Shown here: piece after piece, positions 1 to 5,683 of the stretch | Numbering within the stretch: position 1 is the first letter of the stretch | Layout of the letters: each line of letters opens with the position of its first letter | Assembly: GCA_027316975.1 (NCBI GenBank) | Contig: DAHVFL010000321.1 | Location: 1 to 5,683 of the forward strand | Source of the DNA: Chloroflexota bacterium | GTDB taxonomy: Bacteria; Chloroflexota; Ktedonobacteria; Ktedonobacterales; Ktedonobacteraceae | Direction: 5' to 3' | Length of the DNA: 5,683 bases | Program-made: the position numbers and the translations under genes | The notes under the pieces: model-generated | What the model was told of the DNA's origin: nothing | Seen by the model: the letters and a program-made list of their open reading frames with translations, nothing else | Database searches by the model: none

Positions 1-360
1 CCCCAGAAGATTAGCATCTATTCCTGGTATTCGTGATCGGCGGTGATATGGAGTGCTGGCGTTGGATTCTGCTTGCTAGATCTCTCGTTGACGTTGCCAG
101 CACCGAGTAGCTTCCTCCGATAAGTGCTGTATATGGTATCTGAAAATTCCCTAGAAAAAACCTGCAATAGAACGAAAGAAACAGGCCGCGCTCTGGACGC
201 GGCAAGCACTGCCCGATTGGTCTCAATTGATTAAGAACGCTCTCCTGTGGCGCGAGGACTGCCGAAATGAGCAGGTAAATAATGAAGCCACTCTCGCGGA
301 AACAAAGCGCTTTGTGGACTTTGTTCGAGAACAGATTGCTGCTGAATAATGGGACCCGCT
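1..360. other. Left-end region without a convincing gene
   Basis: All six frames are broken by stops or lack a supported start. No ribosome binding site precedes a usable ATG, and nothing resembles a tRNA or a known family. Visible structure includes an 8-base inverted repeat (53-60 GTGCTGGC with 96-103 GCCAGCAC), a GC-rich 6-base stem (185-190 with 198-203), a 14-base perfect palindrome (302-315), and a plus-strand open stretch at 155-349 that is listed separately. The GC-rich stem is followed on the minus strand by a T-rich run and could act as a weak back-up terminator. The region is best read as intergenic, possibly with a decayed gene. Confidence 0.5.
155..349 (+). pseudogene. Possible remnant or 3' end of an unrecognised gene
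   Basis: This plus-strand frame is open for 64 codons from just after a TAG at 152-154 to a TAA at 347-349. It has no ATG; the only possible starts are CTG, TTG or GTG codons inside it, without a ribosome binding site. The predicted peptide is hydrophilic and looks helical, with several Trp, Arg, Glu and Gln residues, and ends in VREQIAAE. A different frame upstream begins at an ATG at 134 and runs 33 codons to a stop. Such a pattern would fit one gene broken by a frameshift near the six-A run at 155-160, but chance open frames of this length are common. I do not recognise a family. It points toward the hydroxylase operon, so it would be convergent with it. Confidence 0.2.
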
Positions 361-364
361 GTAC

Positions 365-403
365 AAAAAATTGTTCAGGCCAGGCATTGCCCGACCTGAA
401 CAA
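365..403 (-). terminator. Intrinsic terminator of the hydroxylase operon
   Basis: Read on the minus strand, a perfect 9-base stem (TTGTTCAGG paired with CCTGAACAA, 395-403 with 371-379) is extended inward by a single pair and a 3-base GGC/GCC stem around a 3-base loop. Six T residues follow immediately (370-365). This is a textbook Rho-independent terminator, placed 43 bases after the stop codon of the medium-subunit gene. The plus-strand side has no T run, so it works in one direction only. Confidence 0.9.
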
Positions 404-427
404 GTAACACGTTCGACAAAAGCAACT

Positions 428-444
428 ACGCCAGGAAATGGCGT
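428..444 (-). other. Small hairpin just after the last operon stop codon
   Basis: Perfect 6-base inverted repeat ACGCCA (428-433) and TGGCGT (439-444) around a 5-base loop, starting 2 bases past the stop codon of the medium-subunit gene. On the minus strand it is followed at a short distance by a run of only four T residues, so it is a poor terminator alone. It may protect the 3' end of the mRNA or assist the strong terminator downstream. Confidence 0.45.
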
Positions 445-446
445 GC

Positions 447-1310
<864 letters not shown>

Positions 1311-1318
1311 ACTACGTT

Positions 1319-1324
1319 CTCCTT
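1319..1324 (-). promoter_or_regulatory. Ribosome binding site of the medium-subunit gene
   Basis: AAGGAG on the minus strand, 8 bases before the ATG at 1310. It is the clearest Shine-Dalgarno site in the operon and fixes the start of the FAD subunit. Confidence 0.8.
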
Positions 1325-1346
1325 TTGGGCGCGGGGTAGCGCGCCC

Positions 1347-3677
1347 TTACTTCTGATGGATGACCTTCCATATTTTTTCCGAAGTATACGGCATATCGAG
1401 GTGAGCTACACCGAGCGCATCTATAACAGCGTTGGCAACTGCTGGCGTTGAACCGATGGTGCCAGCCTCGCCTACGCCCTTCACACCGATTGGATTGACC
1501 GTTGTGGGTGTGACGGTGGAAGCGAGTTCGAAGTGCGGCAACTCGGAAGCAAGCGGCATGGCGTAGTCCATCAAGGTCGCTGTCAGGAGCTGTCCGTCAT
1601 CGCCGTAGATCACGCCCTCGATCATCGCCTGTCCTATGCCTTGCGCAAGGCCACCGTGAACCTGTCCTTCGACAAGCATTGGATTGATCTGGCGTCCGCA
1701 GTCATCAACAGCGATCATGCGCGTGAGTTCAACGTGGCCGGTCTCTTTGTCGATTTCAACCACGCTGATGTGCGTGCCGAATGGGAAGGTGCAAGCTTCG
1801 GGTTCCCAGAAGACAGTCGTCTCAAGCCCCGGCTCAATGCTGGGGTGCAGCGTGTTCGATGTATTGGCTGTTGCCGCGACATCGGCAAAGGACACAGATT
1901 TCTGGGGCGAACCGGCTACAGAGAACTTCCCATCCTCGAGTGTCACATCGGAAGGGCTGGCTTCCAGTATGTGAGAGGCAATTTGCTTCATCTTCTCCTT
2001 CAGCCTCACAGCAGCAGCGTAGGCTGCTGAGCCTCCAACGGCGGTGGTGCGGCTGCCATACGTGCCACGCCCTTCGGGAGTTGAGTCGGTATCGCCATGC
2101 ATGACGATGACCTGATCGGGCGAAATGCTGAATTCGTCGGCCACGATTTGCGCGAAAGTGGTTTCTTCGCCCTGCCCATGCGGCGAGGAGCCAGTATAGA
2201 GCATCACAGTGCCGCTCTGCTCAACACGGATACGCGCGCTTTCATAGAGACCGATGGGCGCGCTGCCTTTTGGTCCGAAGCCGCAAATCTCGATATAGGA
2301 AGAGAGGCCAATGCCCATCAGCTTGCCCTCGGCGCGTTTCTGCGCCTGCTCTGCGCGTAGGGACTGGTAGCCTGCCAGGCTGAGCGCTTTATCCAGGGCC
2401 GCTTCGTAGTTGCCGCTATCGTAGACCGCGCCGGCGGCGGATTTGTAAGGGAACTGATCGGGCTGGATGAAGTTCAATCGGCGCACCTCAGCCGGGTCTT
2501 TGCCCAGTTCTCGTGCCACCAGGTCGATAGCCCGCTCCGTGATGAAGGTCGCTTCCGGGCGACCCGCGCCGCGATAGGCGTCGGTGGGAGCCTTATTGGT
2601 GAAAACGATGTCGGCGCTGAGGTGAATATTCTTGATGTCGTAGGCTCCGCAGGACACCGGGAAGCCGAAGGCAATCATAATCACGTCGGTAAAGAGCTGG
2701 CAATAGGCACCAAGATCAGAGATGCCATGCACTTTCAGACCAGTAATTTTGCCTTCTTTGGTGGCAGCGACCTCGACATAGTCTACCTGGTCGCGCCCAT
2801 GCACAGTGACGGCAATGTTCTCACTGCGGTCTTCGATCCATTTCACGGGCTTGCCAAGCTTCCGCGCGGCAACAGCAGCAATCATCTCTTCAGGATAGAT
2901 ATCGATTTTGCTGCCGAAGCCACCTCCAACTTCAGGCACAATGACGTGTACCTGGTGCTGCGGGTGTCCAATCAGCGCCGCCAGGATATTGCGCAGGATA
3001 TGCGGATTCTGAGAAGAAGCCCACACAGTGAGGGTTTTGCTGGATTTGTTGTAGTCGGCTACGACGCCGCGTGTTTCCATCGAGTTTGGCGCGAGTCGCT
3101 GATTGTACATGCGCTGCTTGATAACGATTCCGCCATCAGCTATCGTTTGCGCGAAGACCTTATCAATTTCATCTGTAGGCGGATGCATGCCGAAGGCAAC
3201 GTTGGTGCCGAACTCCTCATACAACAATGGCGCGCCGGGTTGCATAGCCGCTTCGATGTCAATGGCGGCTGGCAGTGGCTCGTAATCAACTTCGATCAGG
3301 TCACGCGCATCGCGGGCGACATAACGATCATGCGCGATGACAACGGCGACAGGGTCGCCAAAGAAGCGTACCTTCCCACTGGCGAGCGGGCCATGCAGAC
3401 CCATGCCATTCGCGATTTCTCCCAGCGGGACGGCAATAGCTACGGTACCAATATCAGTAAAATCGGCGGCTGTGTAGACGGCTTTAACGCCGGGATGTTT
3501 CTTCGCGGCTTCGGTGTTGATGCTGTTGATGCGGGCGTGCCCGTAGGGGCTGCGCAGGATCGCCATATGCAGCATACCTGACAGTTTGATATCATCAACA
3601 TAGGTCGCCTGACCGGTAATCAGACGGGGGTCTTCACGCCGCTTGATCGGCGTGCCAATTGAGGCTGCTATACCCAT
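1347..3677 (-). CDS. Molybdenum hydroxylase large (molybdopterin) subunit, form II CoxL-like
   Basis: This 776-residue catalytic subunit binds the molybdopterin (cytosine dinucleotide in this family) cofactor and hydroxylates the substrate. The N-terminal a/b hammerhead domain is recognisable from KRREDPRLITGQATYVDDI (residues 12-30). Cofactor motifs are GGGFG at 251-255, HGQGE at 500-504, a Gly/Ser/Thr-rich loop at 541-551, and GVGE at 734-737, whose E737 matches the catalytic glutamate that acts as base at molybdenum. The active-site loop is AYRGAGR at 367-373 (bases 2559-2579). True CO dehydrogenases have AYxCSFR, whose Cys binds copper; this protein has no Cys there. It belongs to the 'form II' or general xanthine dehydrogenase-like group, so CO oxidation should not be assumed. 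Nicotinate, purine, isoquinoline or aldehyde-type substrates remain possible. It is complete. An in-frame TAA lies 12 bases before the ATG, so no longer start exists. The ribosome binding site is weak (AAAGGG, 12 bases away). Confidence 0.95.
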   Translation of the reverse strand: MGIAASIGTPIKRREDPRLITGQATYVDDIKLSGMLHMAILRSPYGHARINSINTEAAKKHPGVKAVYTAADFTDIGTVAIAVPLGEIANGMGLHGPLASGKVRFFGDPVAVVIAHDRYVARDARDLIEVDYEPLPAAIDIEAAMQPGAPLLYEEFGTNVAFGMHPPTDEIDKVFAQTIADGGIVIKQRMYNQRLAPNSMETRGVVADYNKSSKTLTVWASSQNPHILRNILAALIGHPQHQVHVIVPEVGGGFGSKIDIYPEEMIAAVAARKLGKPVKWIEDRSENIAVTVHGRDQVDYVEVAATKEGKITGLKVHGISDLGAYCQLFTDVIMIAFGFPVSCGAYDIKNIHLSADIVFTNKAPTDAYRGAGRPEATFITERAIDLVARELGKDPAEVRRLNFIQPDQFPYKSAAGAVYDSGNYEAALDKALSLAGYQSLRAEQAQKRAEGKLMGIGLSSYIEICGFGPKGSAPIGLYESARIRVEQSGTVMLYTGSSPHGQGEETTFAQIVADEFSISPDQVIVMHGDTDSTPEGRGTYGSRTTAVGGSAAYAAAVRLKEKMKQIASHILEASPSDVTLEDGKFSVAGSPQKSVSFADVAATANTSNTLHPSIEPGLETTVFWEPEACTFPFGTHISVVEIDKETGHVELTRMIAVDDCGRQINPMLVEGQVHGGLAQGIGQAMIEGVIYGDDGQLLTATLMDYAMPLASELPHFELASTVTPTTVNPIGVKGVGEAGTIGSTPAVANAVIDALGVAHLDMPYTSEKIWKVIHQK

Positions 3678-3753
3678 AGTGTCAGCTTACCCTTTCTCAA
3701 CGCGCTTGAACGGAATCGCGTATGCTTCCCGCCACAGTGCATTGTCCCACATA

Positions 3754-4260
3754 CTATTCACCTGCTCCGACCGGCTCTGAAGCGTTGGTTCGCATATGCT
3801 CGGCGGCATACTGCACGGCGCGCACGATATTCTGGTAGCCGGTGCAGCGACAGATGTTGCCTTCGAGAGCTTTGCGAATCTCGGTATCAGTGGGGGTGGG
3901 ATTGTTCTTCAGAAGTTGGGCGGAGGCCATAATCATACCGGGCGTGCAGAAGCCGCATTGCAGGCCATGTTTCTCCCAGAAGCCTTCCTGCAGGGGATGC
4001 AGGTTGCCGTCGGTTGCCAGTCCTTCAATGGTGGTGATGCTGCTTCCATCGGCTTGCACTGCCAGGACGGTGCAGGCTTTGACAGCTTCGCCATTGATAT
4101 CAACAACACACGCGCCGCACTGGGAAGTATCACAGCCAATGTGGGTTCCGGTGAGGTCTAATTCCTCGCGTAAATAGTGAACCAGCAACATTCGAGGTTC
4201 TACGTGTGAATGGTGTTGCTCCCCATTCACCGTTACGGTGATTTCGCGCTTCATCGTCAA
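3754..4260 (-). CDS. Molybdenum hydroxylase small ([2Fe-2S]) subunit, CoxS-like
   Basis: This 168-residue electron-transfer subunit holds two [2Fe-2S] clusters between the molybdenum site and FAD. The N-terminal plant-type ferredoxin domain has C43, C48, C51 and C63 (GCDTSQCGAC, then KAC). The C-terminal helical domain has C102, C105, C137 and C139 (QCGFCTPGM and ICRCTGY), so all eight ligands are present. Q101 before C102 is the conserved residue near the pterin cofactor. It is the first gene of the operon, 76 bases ahead of the large subunit. The start is uncertain. TTG at 4260 has AAGGAAGG 11 bases upstream and an AGG 7 bases upstream. ATG at 4254 would give the more usual family N-terminus MKREITV but sits 17 bases from that site. 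The difference is two residues. Confidence 0.93.
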   Translation of the reverse strand: MTMKREITVTVNGEQHHSHVEPRMLLVHYLREELDLTGTHIGCDTSQCGACVVDINGEAVKACTVLAVQADGSSITTIEGLATDGNLHPLQEGFWEKHGLQCGFCTPGMIMASAQLLKNNPTPTDTEIRKALEGNICRCTGYQNIVRAVQYAAEHMRTNASEPVGAGE

Positions 4261-4271
4261 AATGGTACCTG

Positions 4272-4279
4272 CCTTCCTT
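4272..4279 (-). promoter_or_regulatory. Ribosome binding site of the small-subunit gene
   Basis: AAGGAAGG on the minus strand, 11 bases before TTG 4260 and 17 before ATG 4254. Its position favours the TTG start, although a second AGG (4270-4268) lies nearer. It is the only purine-rich stretch close to the start. Confidence 0.5.
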
Positions 4280-4418
4280 TAAACGTGTGCAAACTTCGTC
4301 GTTTCTGTACCGTACCATCTCTACAGGTATGCTTCAGGAACCTTGCTCCCTGCAAAGACCTAACAGCACTTCGCGCCGCCAGCGCGGTCAAATTCCCTCT
4401 CTGCGCCTCCTTTACTAC

Positions 4419-4435
4419 AGTGTAAGACTTATACT
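4419..4435. repeat. 17-base near-palindrome, candidate operator
   Basis: AGTGTAAG and CTTATACT flank a central A. Seven of eight positions are complementary, the only mismatch being G/T at the fourth. The size and symmetry are typical of a dimeric repressor or activator site. It lies about 160 bases upstream of the hydroxylase operon start and about 290 upstream of NAPRTase. On the minus strand it includes TATAAG, a possible -10 box, so a protein bound here could control the operon. The regulator is not identified. Confidence 0.4.
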
Positions 4436-4440
4436 CCTCT

Positions 4441-4477
4441 TCATAAGAAGCATCCTGAAAAATGCCTATTCTTATGA
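4441..4477. repeat. 37-base hairpin in the divergent intergenic region
   Basis: TCATAAGAA (4441-4449) is perfectly complementary to TTCTTATGA (4469-4477). The stem continues with GCAT (4450-4453) and ATGC (4462-4465) after a 3-base bulge on one side, around an 8-base loop. No T run follows on either strand, so it is not a classical terminator. It begins 5 bases from the near-palindrome. It could be a leader RNA structure or a second protein-binding site. Confidence 0.45.
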
Positions 4478-4679
4478 GATGGATACGCTGGAGAGATACA
4501 CCTGGATGCCATTTTCGGGTAAGTATAGCTTCTTTGCTTCTCCTGGCACCGGGCGGTACTCTTCTCCTTATAAAAGGTGGCTAACGAAATAAAGCGTATC
4601 ATACGTAATCAAGCATGTCAATTGCGCAGCTAACGAGTTCAGATTAATTTACAAACTGGTACATTCTTTACAGATATCG

Positions 4680-4693
4680 TACACTATACACTA
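4680..4693 (+). repeat. Tandem TACACTA repeat upstream of NAPRTase
   Basis: Two perfect head-to-tail copies of TACACTA end 29 bases before the NAPRTase start, where RNA polymerase or a repressor would be expected to bind. The half-site TACACT is also found inverted (AGTGTA) at 4419-4424 inside the 17-base near-palindrome. The pair may be an operator or part of the -10 region. Confidence 0.35.
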
Positions 4694-4711
4694 ACTAAAA
4701 TGTTTGTAATC

Positions 4712-4719
4712 GAGGAGGG
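4712..4719 (+). promoter_or_regulatory. Ribosome binding site of the NAPRTase gene
   Basis: GAGGAGGG, a near-perfect Shine-Dalgarno sequence, ends 3 bases before the ATG at 4723 and selects it over the in-frame ATG at 4759. The out-of-frame ATG at 4700 overlaps no coding frame of the gene. Confidence 0.85.
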
Positions 4720-4722
4720 ACT

Positions 4723-5683
4723 ATGCATCGTAGATCGCCCGTTATTCATCCGGGGTTAATGACAGACCTGTATCACCCGGACTCGGCCTTTGTCTCGTGG
4801 CGCGCAGGACGTAACGGTTTGACAACCTTTGATCTCTATACCCGCGTAGCTCCCTTTGGCGGCGCATATTTGCTGGTGGCGGGCATTGAGAATGCCCTGG
4901 AATTTGCGCAATCTTTTCGTTATACTCCTGAAGACCTGCGTTTCCTGGCGCAAATTCGCGACTATGACGCGGCTTTTCTGGATGAACTGGCCGACTTGCG
5001 TTTTACAGGCGAGATTCTTGCTTTTCCTGAAGGGTCGATTGCCTTCCCGAACGAGCCAATACTGCGCGTTACCGCGCCGTTTCGCGAAGCGATCCTGTTA
5101 GAGGCTGGCTTGCTCAGCGCCATTAACCTGTCGACCTTGATTGCTACCAAAGCTTCGCGTATCGTCTTTGCCGCCGAACAGGGCGGAGTAAAGCGGCGCG
5201 TGGCTGAATTTGCCTTCCGCCGCGCCCAGGAACCGCTGACTGTGGCACGCGCGGCCTATATTGGAGGGTGTGCCAGTACCTCATTGTTGAATGCGGCCTA
5301 CGAGTATCGACTTCCCGCTACAGGCACTGTTCCCCATGCCTTGATTGAACTTTTTCCCACCGAAAAAGAGGCCTTTGAAGCCATTGCGGACGCTTACAAT
5401 CGCTATACCCTGCTGCTCGATACGTATGATCCGCGCCAGGCCATCCATACTGCTATCGAGGTTGCGCTGCGTTCGCAGGAATCGCTGGGCCATACGCTGG
5501 CAGGCGTGCGCCTTGATAGCGGTGATATCGTTGCGGATAGCCTTTATATTCGGGAGCAGCTGGATAGCGCTGATCTGCGACAGGTGCGCATCCTTGCCAG
5601 TGGAGACCTTGACGAGTGGAAGATCGATGCCCTGTTAAAAGCCGGAGCGGCCATTGACTCGTTTGGCGTCGGCACAGCCCTGG
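4723..5683 (+). CDS. pncB: Nicotinate phosphoribosyltransferase, 3' end beyond the window
   Basis: This enzyme joins nicotinate and phosphoribosyl pyrophosphate to give nicotinate mononucleotide, driven by ATP, in the cytoplasmic Preiss-Handler route of NAD salvage. The first 320 residues are visible; family members usually have about 390-490, so the C-terminus lies outside. Recognisable blocks are GLMTDLYHPD (11-20), FTGEILAFPEGSIAFPNEPILRV (about 94-116), the INLSTLIATKASR loop (134-146), GTVPHA (201-206), LLDTYDP (231-237), GVRLDSGD (261-268), ASGDLDEW (292-299) and FGVGTAL (314-320). H205 corresponds to the histidine that is phosphorylated by ATP in characterised enzymes, where the block usually reads GTMAH. 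The frame is unbroken. It is divergent from the hydroxylase operon with 462 bases between them. The symbol pncB follows bacterial usage for this function; nicotinamide phosphoribosyltransferase is less likely from these motifs. Confidence 0.93.
   Translation, partial: MHRRSPVIHPGLMTDLYHPDSAFVSWRAGRNGLTTFDLYTRVAPFGGAYLLVAGIENALEFAQSFRYTPEDLRFLAQIRDYDAAFLDELADLRFTGEILAFPEGSIAFPNEPILRVTAPFREAILLEAGLLSAINLSTLIATKASRIVFAAEQGGVKRRVAEFAFRRAQEPLTVARAAYIGGCASTSLLNAAYEYRLPATGTVPHALIELFPTEKEAFEAIADAYNRYTLLLDTYDPRQAIHTAIEVALRSQESLGHTLAGVRLDSGDIVADSLYIREQLDSADLRQVRILASGDLDEWKIDALLKAGAAIDSFGVGTAL

Larger units (their letters stand above)
4261..4722. promoter_or_regulatory. Divergent intergenic region with both promoters
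   Basis: These 462 bases separate the minus-strand hydroxylase operon from the plus-strand NAPRTase gene and must contain both promoters. No gene is supported here: the open frames start at poor codons without ribosome sites and overlap the leader of the small-subunit gene. AT content rises sharply at 4600-4710, just before NAPRTase, where TTTACA boxes (4648-4653 and 4667-4672) and TACACT or TATACA boxes (4680-4692) resemble sigma-70 elements, but none has ideal 17-base spacing. On the minus strand TTGACC (4391-4386) is a fair -35 box, but its -10 partner is poor. Structured elements within the region are listed separately. Confidence 0.6.

Noticed and set aside
155..161. A AAA AAC slippery heptamer suggesting programmed -1 frameshifting
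   Set aside because: The only frame in which the heptamer is correctly phased has stops close on both sides, so no meaningful fusion protein results.
11..403. 130-codon minus-strand open frame
   Set aside because: It would begin inside the operon terminator, has no ribosome binding site, and its translation resembles no protein family.
2622..3581. 319-codon plus-strand open frame
   Set aside because: It lies wholly antisense to the well-supported large subunit, lacks family motifs, and is explained by the codon use of the real gene.
4287..4592. 101-codon plus-strand open frame in the divergent intergenic region
   Set aside because: It starts at GTG without a ribosome site, overlaps the leader of the small-subunit gene, and spans the palindrome and hairpin. 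Its composition looks non-coding.
4261..4685. Excess of GTAC tetramers (six in about 420 bases)
   Set aside because: No regular spacing or shared flanks; a mild excess of a 4-base word in a short region is weak evidence for an operator family.

Overview
The window carries one complete operon on the minus strand and the start of one divergent gene on the plus strand. The operon encodes a three-subunit molybdenum hydroxylase of the xanthine dehydrogenase / aerobic CO dehydrogenase family. Its order in the direction of transcription is small [2Fe-2S] subunit (4260-3754), large molybdopterin subunit (3677-1347), then medium FAD subunit (1310-447). The plus-strand gene, beginning at 4723 and cut by the window end, is a nicotinate phosphoribosyltransferase (NAPRTase) of NAD salvage.

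Layout from left to right: 1-360 has no convincing gene, only a 64-codon open stretch without an ATG (155-349) that could be a gene remnant, plus several inverted repeats. A strong intrinsic terminator for the minus-strand operon lies at 365-403, and a second small hairpin at 428-444 sits just after the last stop codon. The three hydroxylase genes fill 447-4260 with gaps of 76 and 36 bases. The divergent intergenic region 4261-4722 (462 bases) must hold the promoters of both units. It contains a 17-base near-palindrome, a 37-base hairpin and a tandem TACACTA repeat. NAPRTase follows from 4723, behind a strong ribosome binding site.

How the genes work together: electrons released by hydroxylation of a substrate at the molybdenum site of the large subunit pass through the two [2Fe-2S] clusters of the small subunit to FAD on the medium subunit. 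The large subunit has AYRGAGR where true (form I) CO dehydrogenases have AYxCSFR. The gene order S-L-M also fits the 'form II' group. CO is therefore not a safe substrate call, and the real substrate may be an aromatic heterocycle or another small molecule. The NAPRTase next door makes nicotinate-related chemistry an attractive but unproven idea.

Organism: a free-living aerobic bacterium of moderate-to-high GC. The protein style would suit Chloroflexota (for example Ktedonobacteria) or another soil lineage, but this is an impression and not a proven assignment. I see no mobile element, CRISPR array, tRNA or rRNA. The window looks like an ordinary metabolic locus. The regulatory architecture between the divergent units and the substrate question are the parts most worth a second look.
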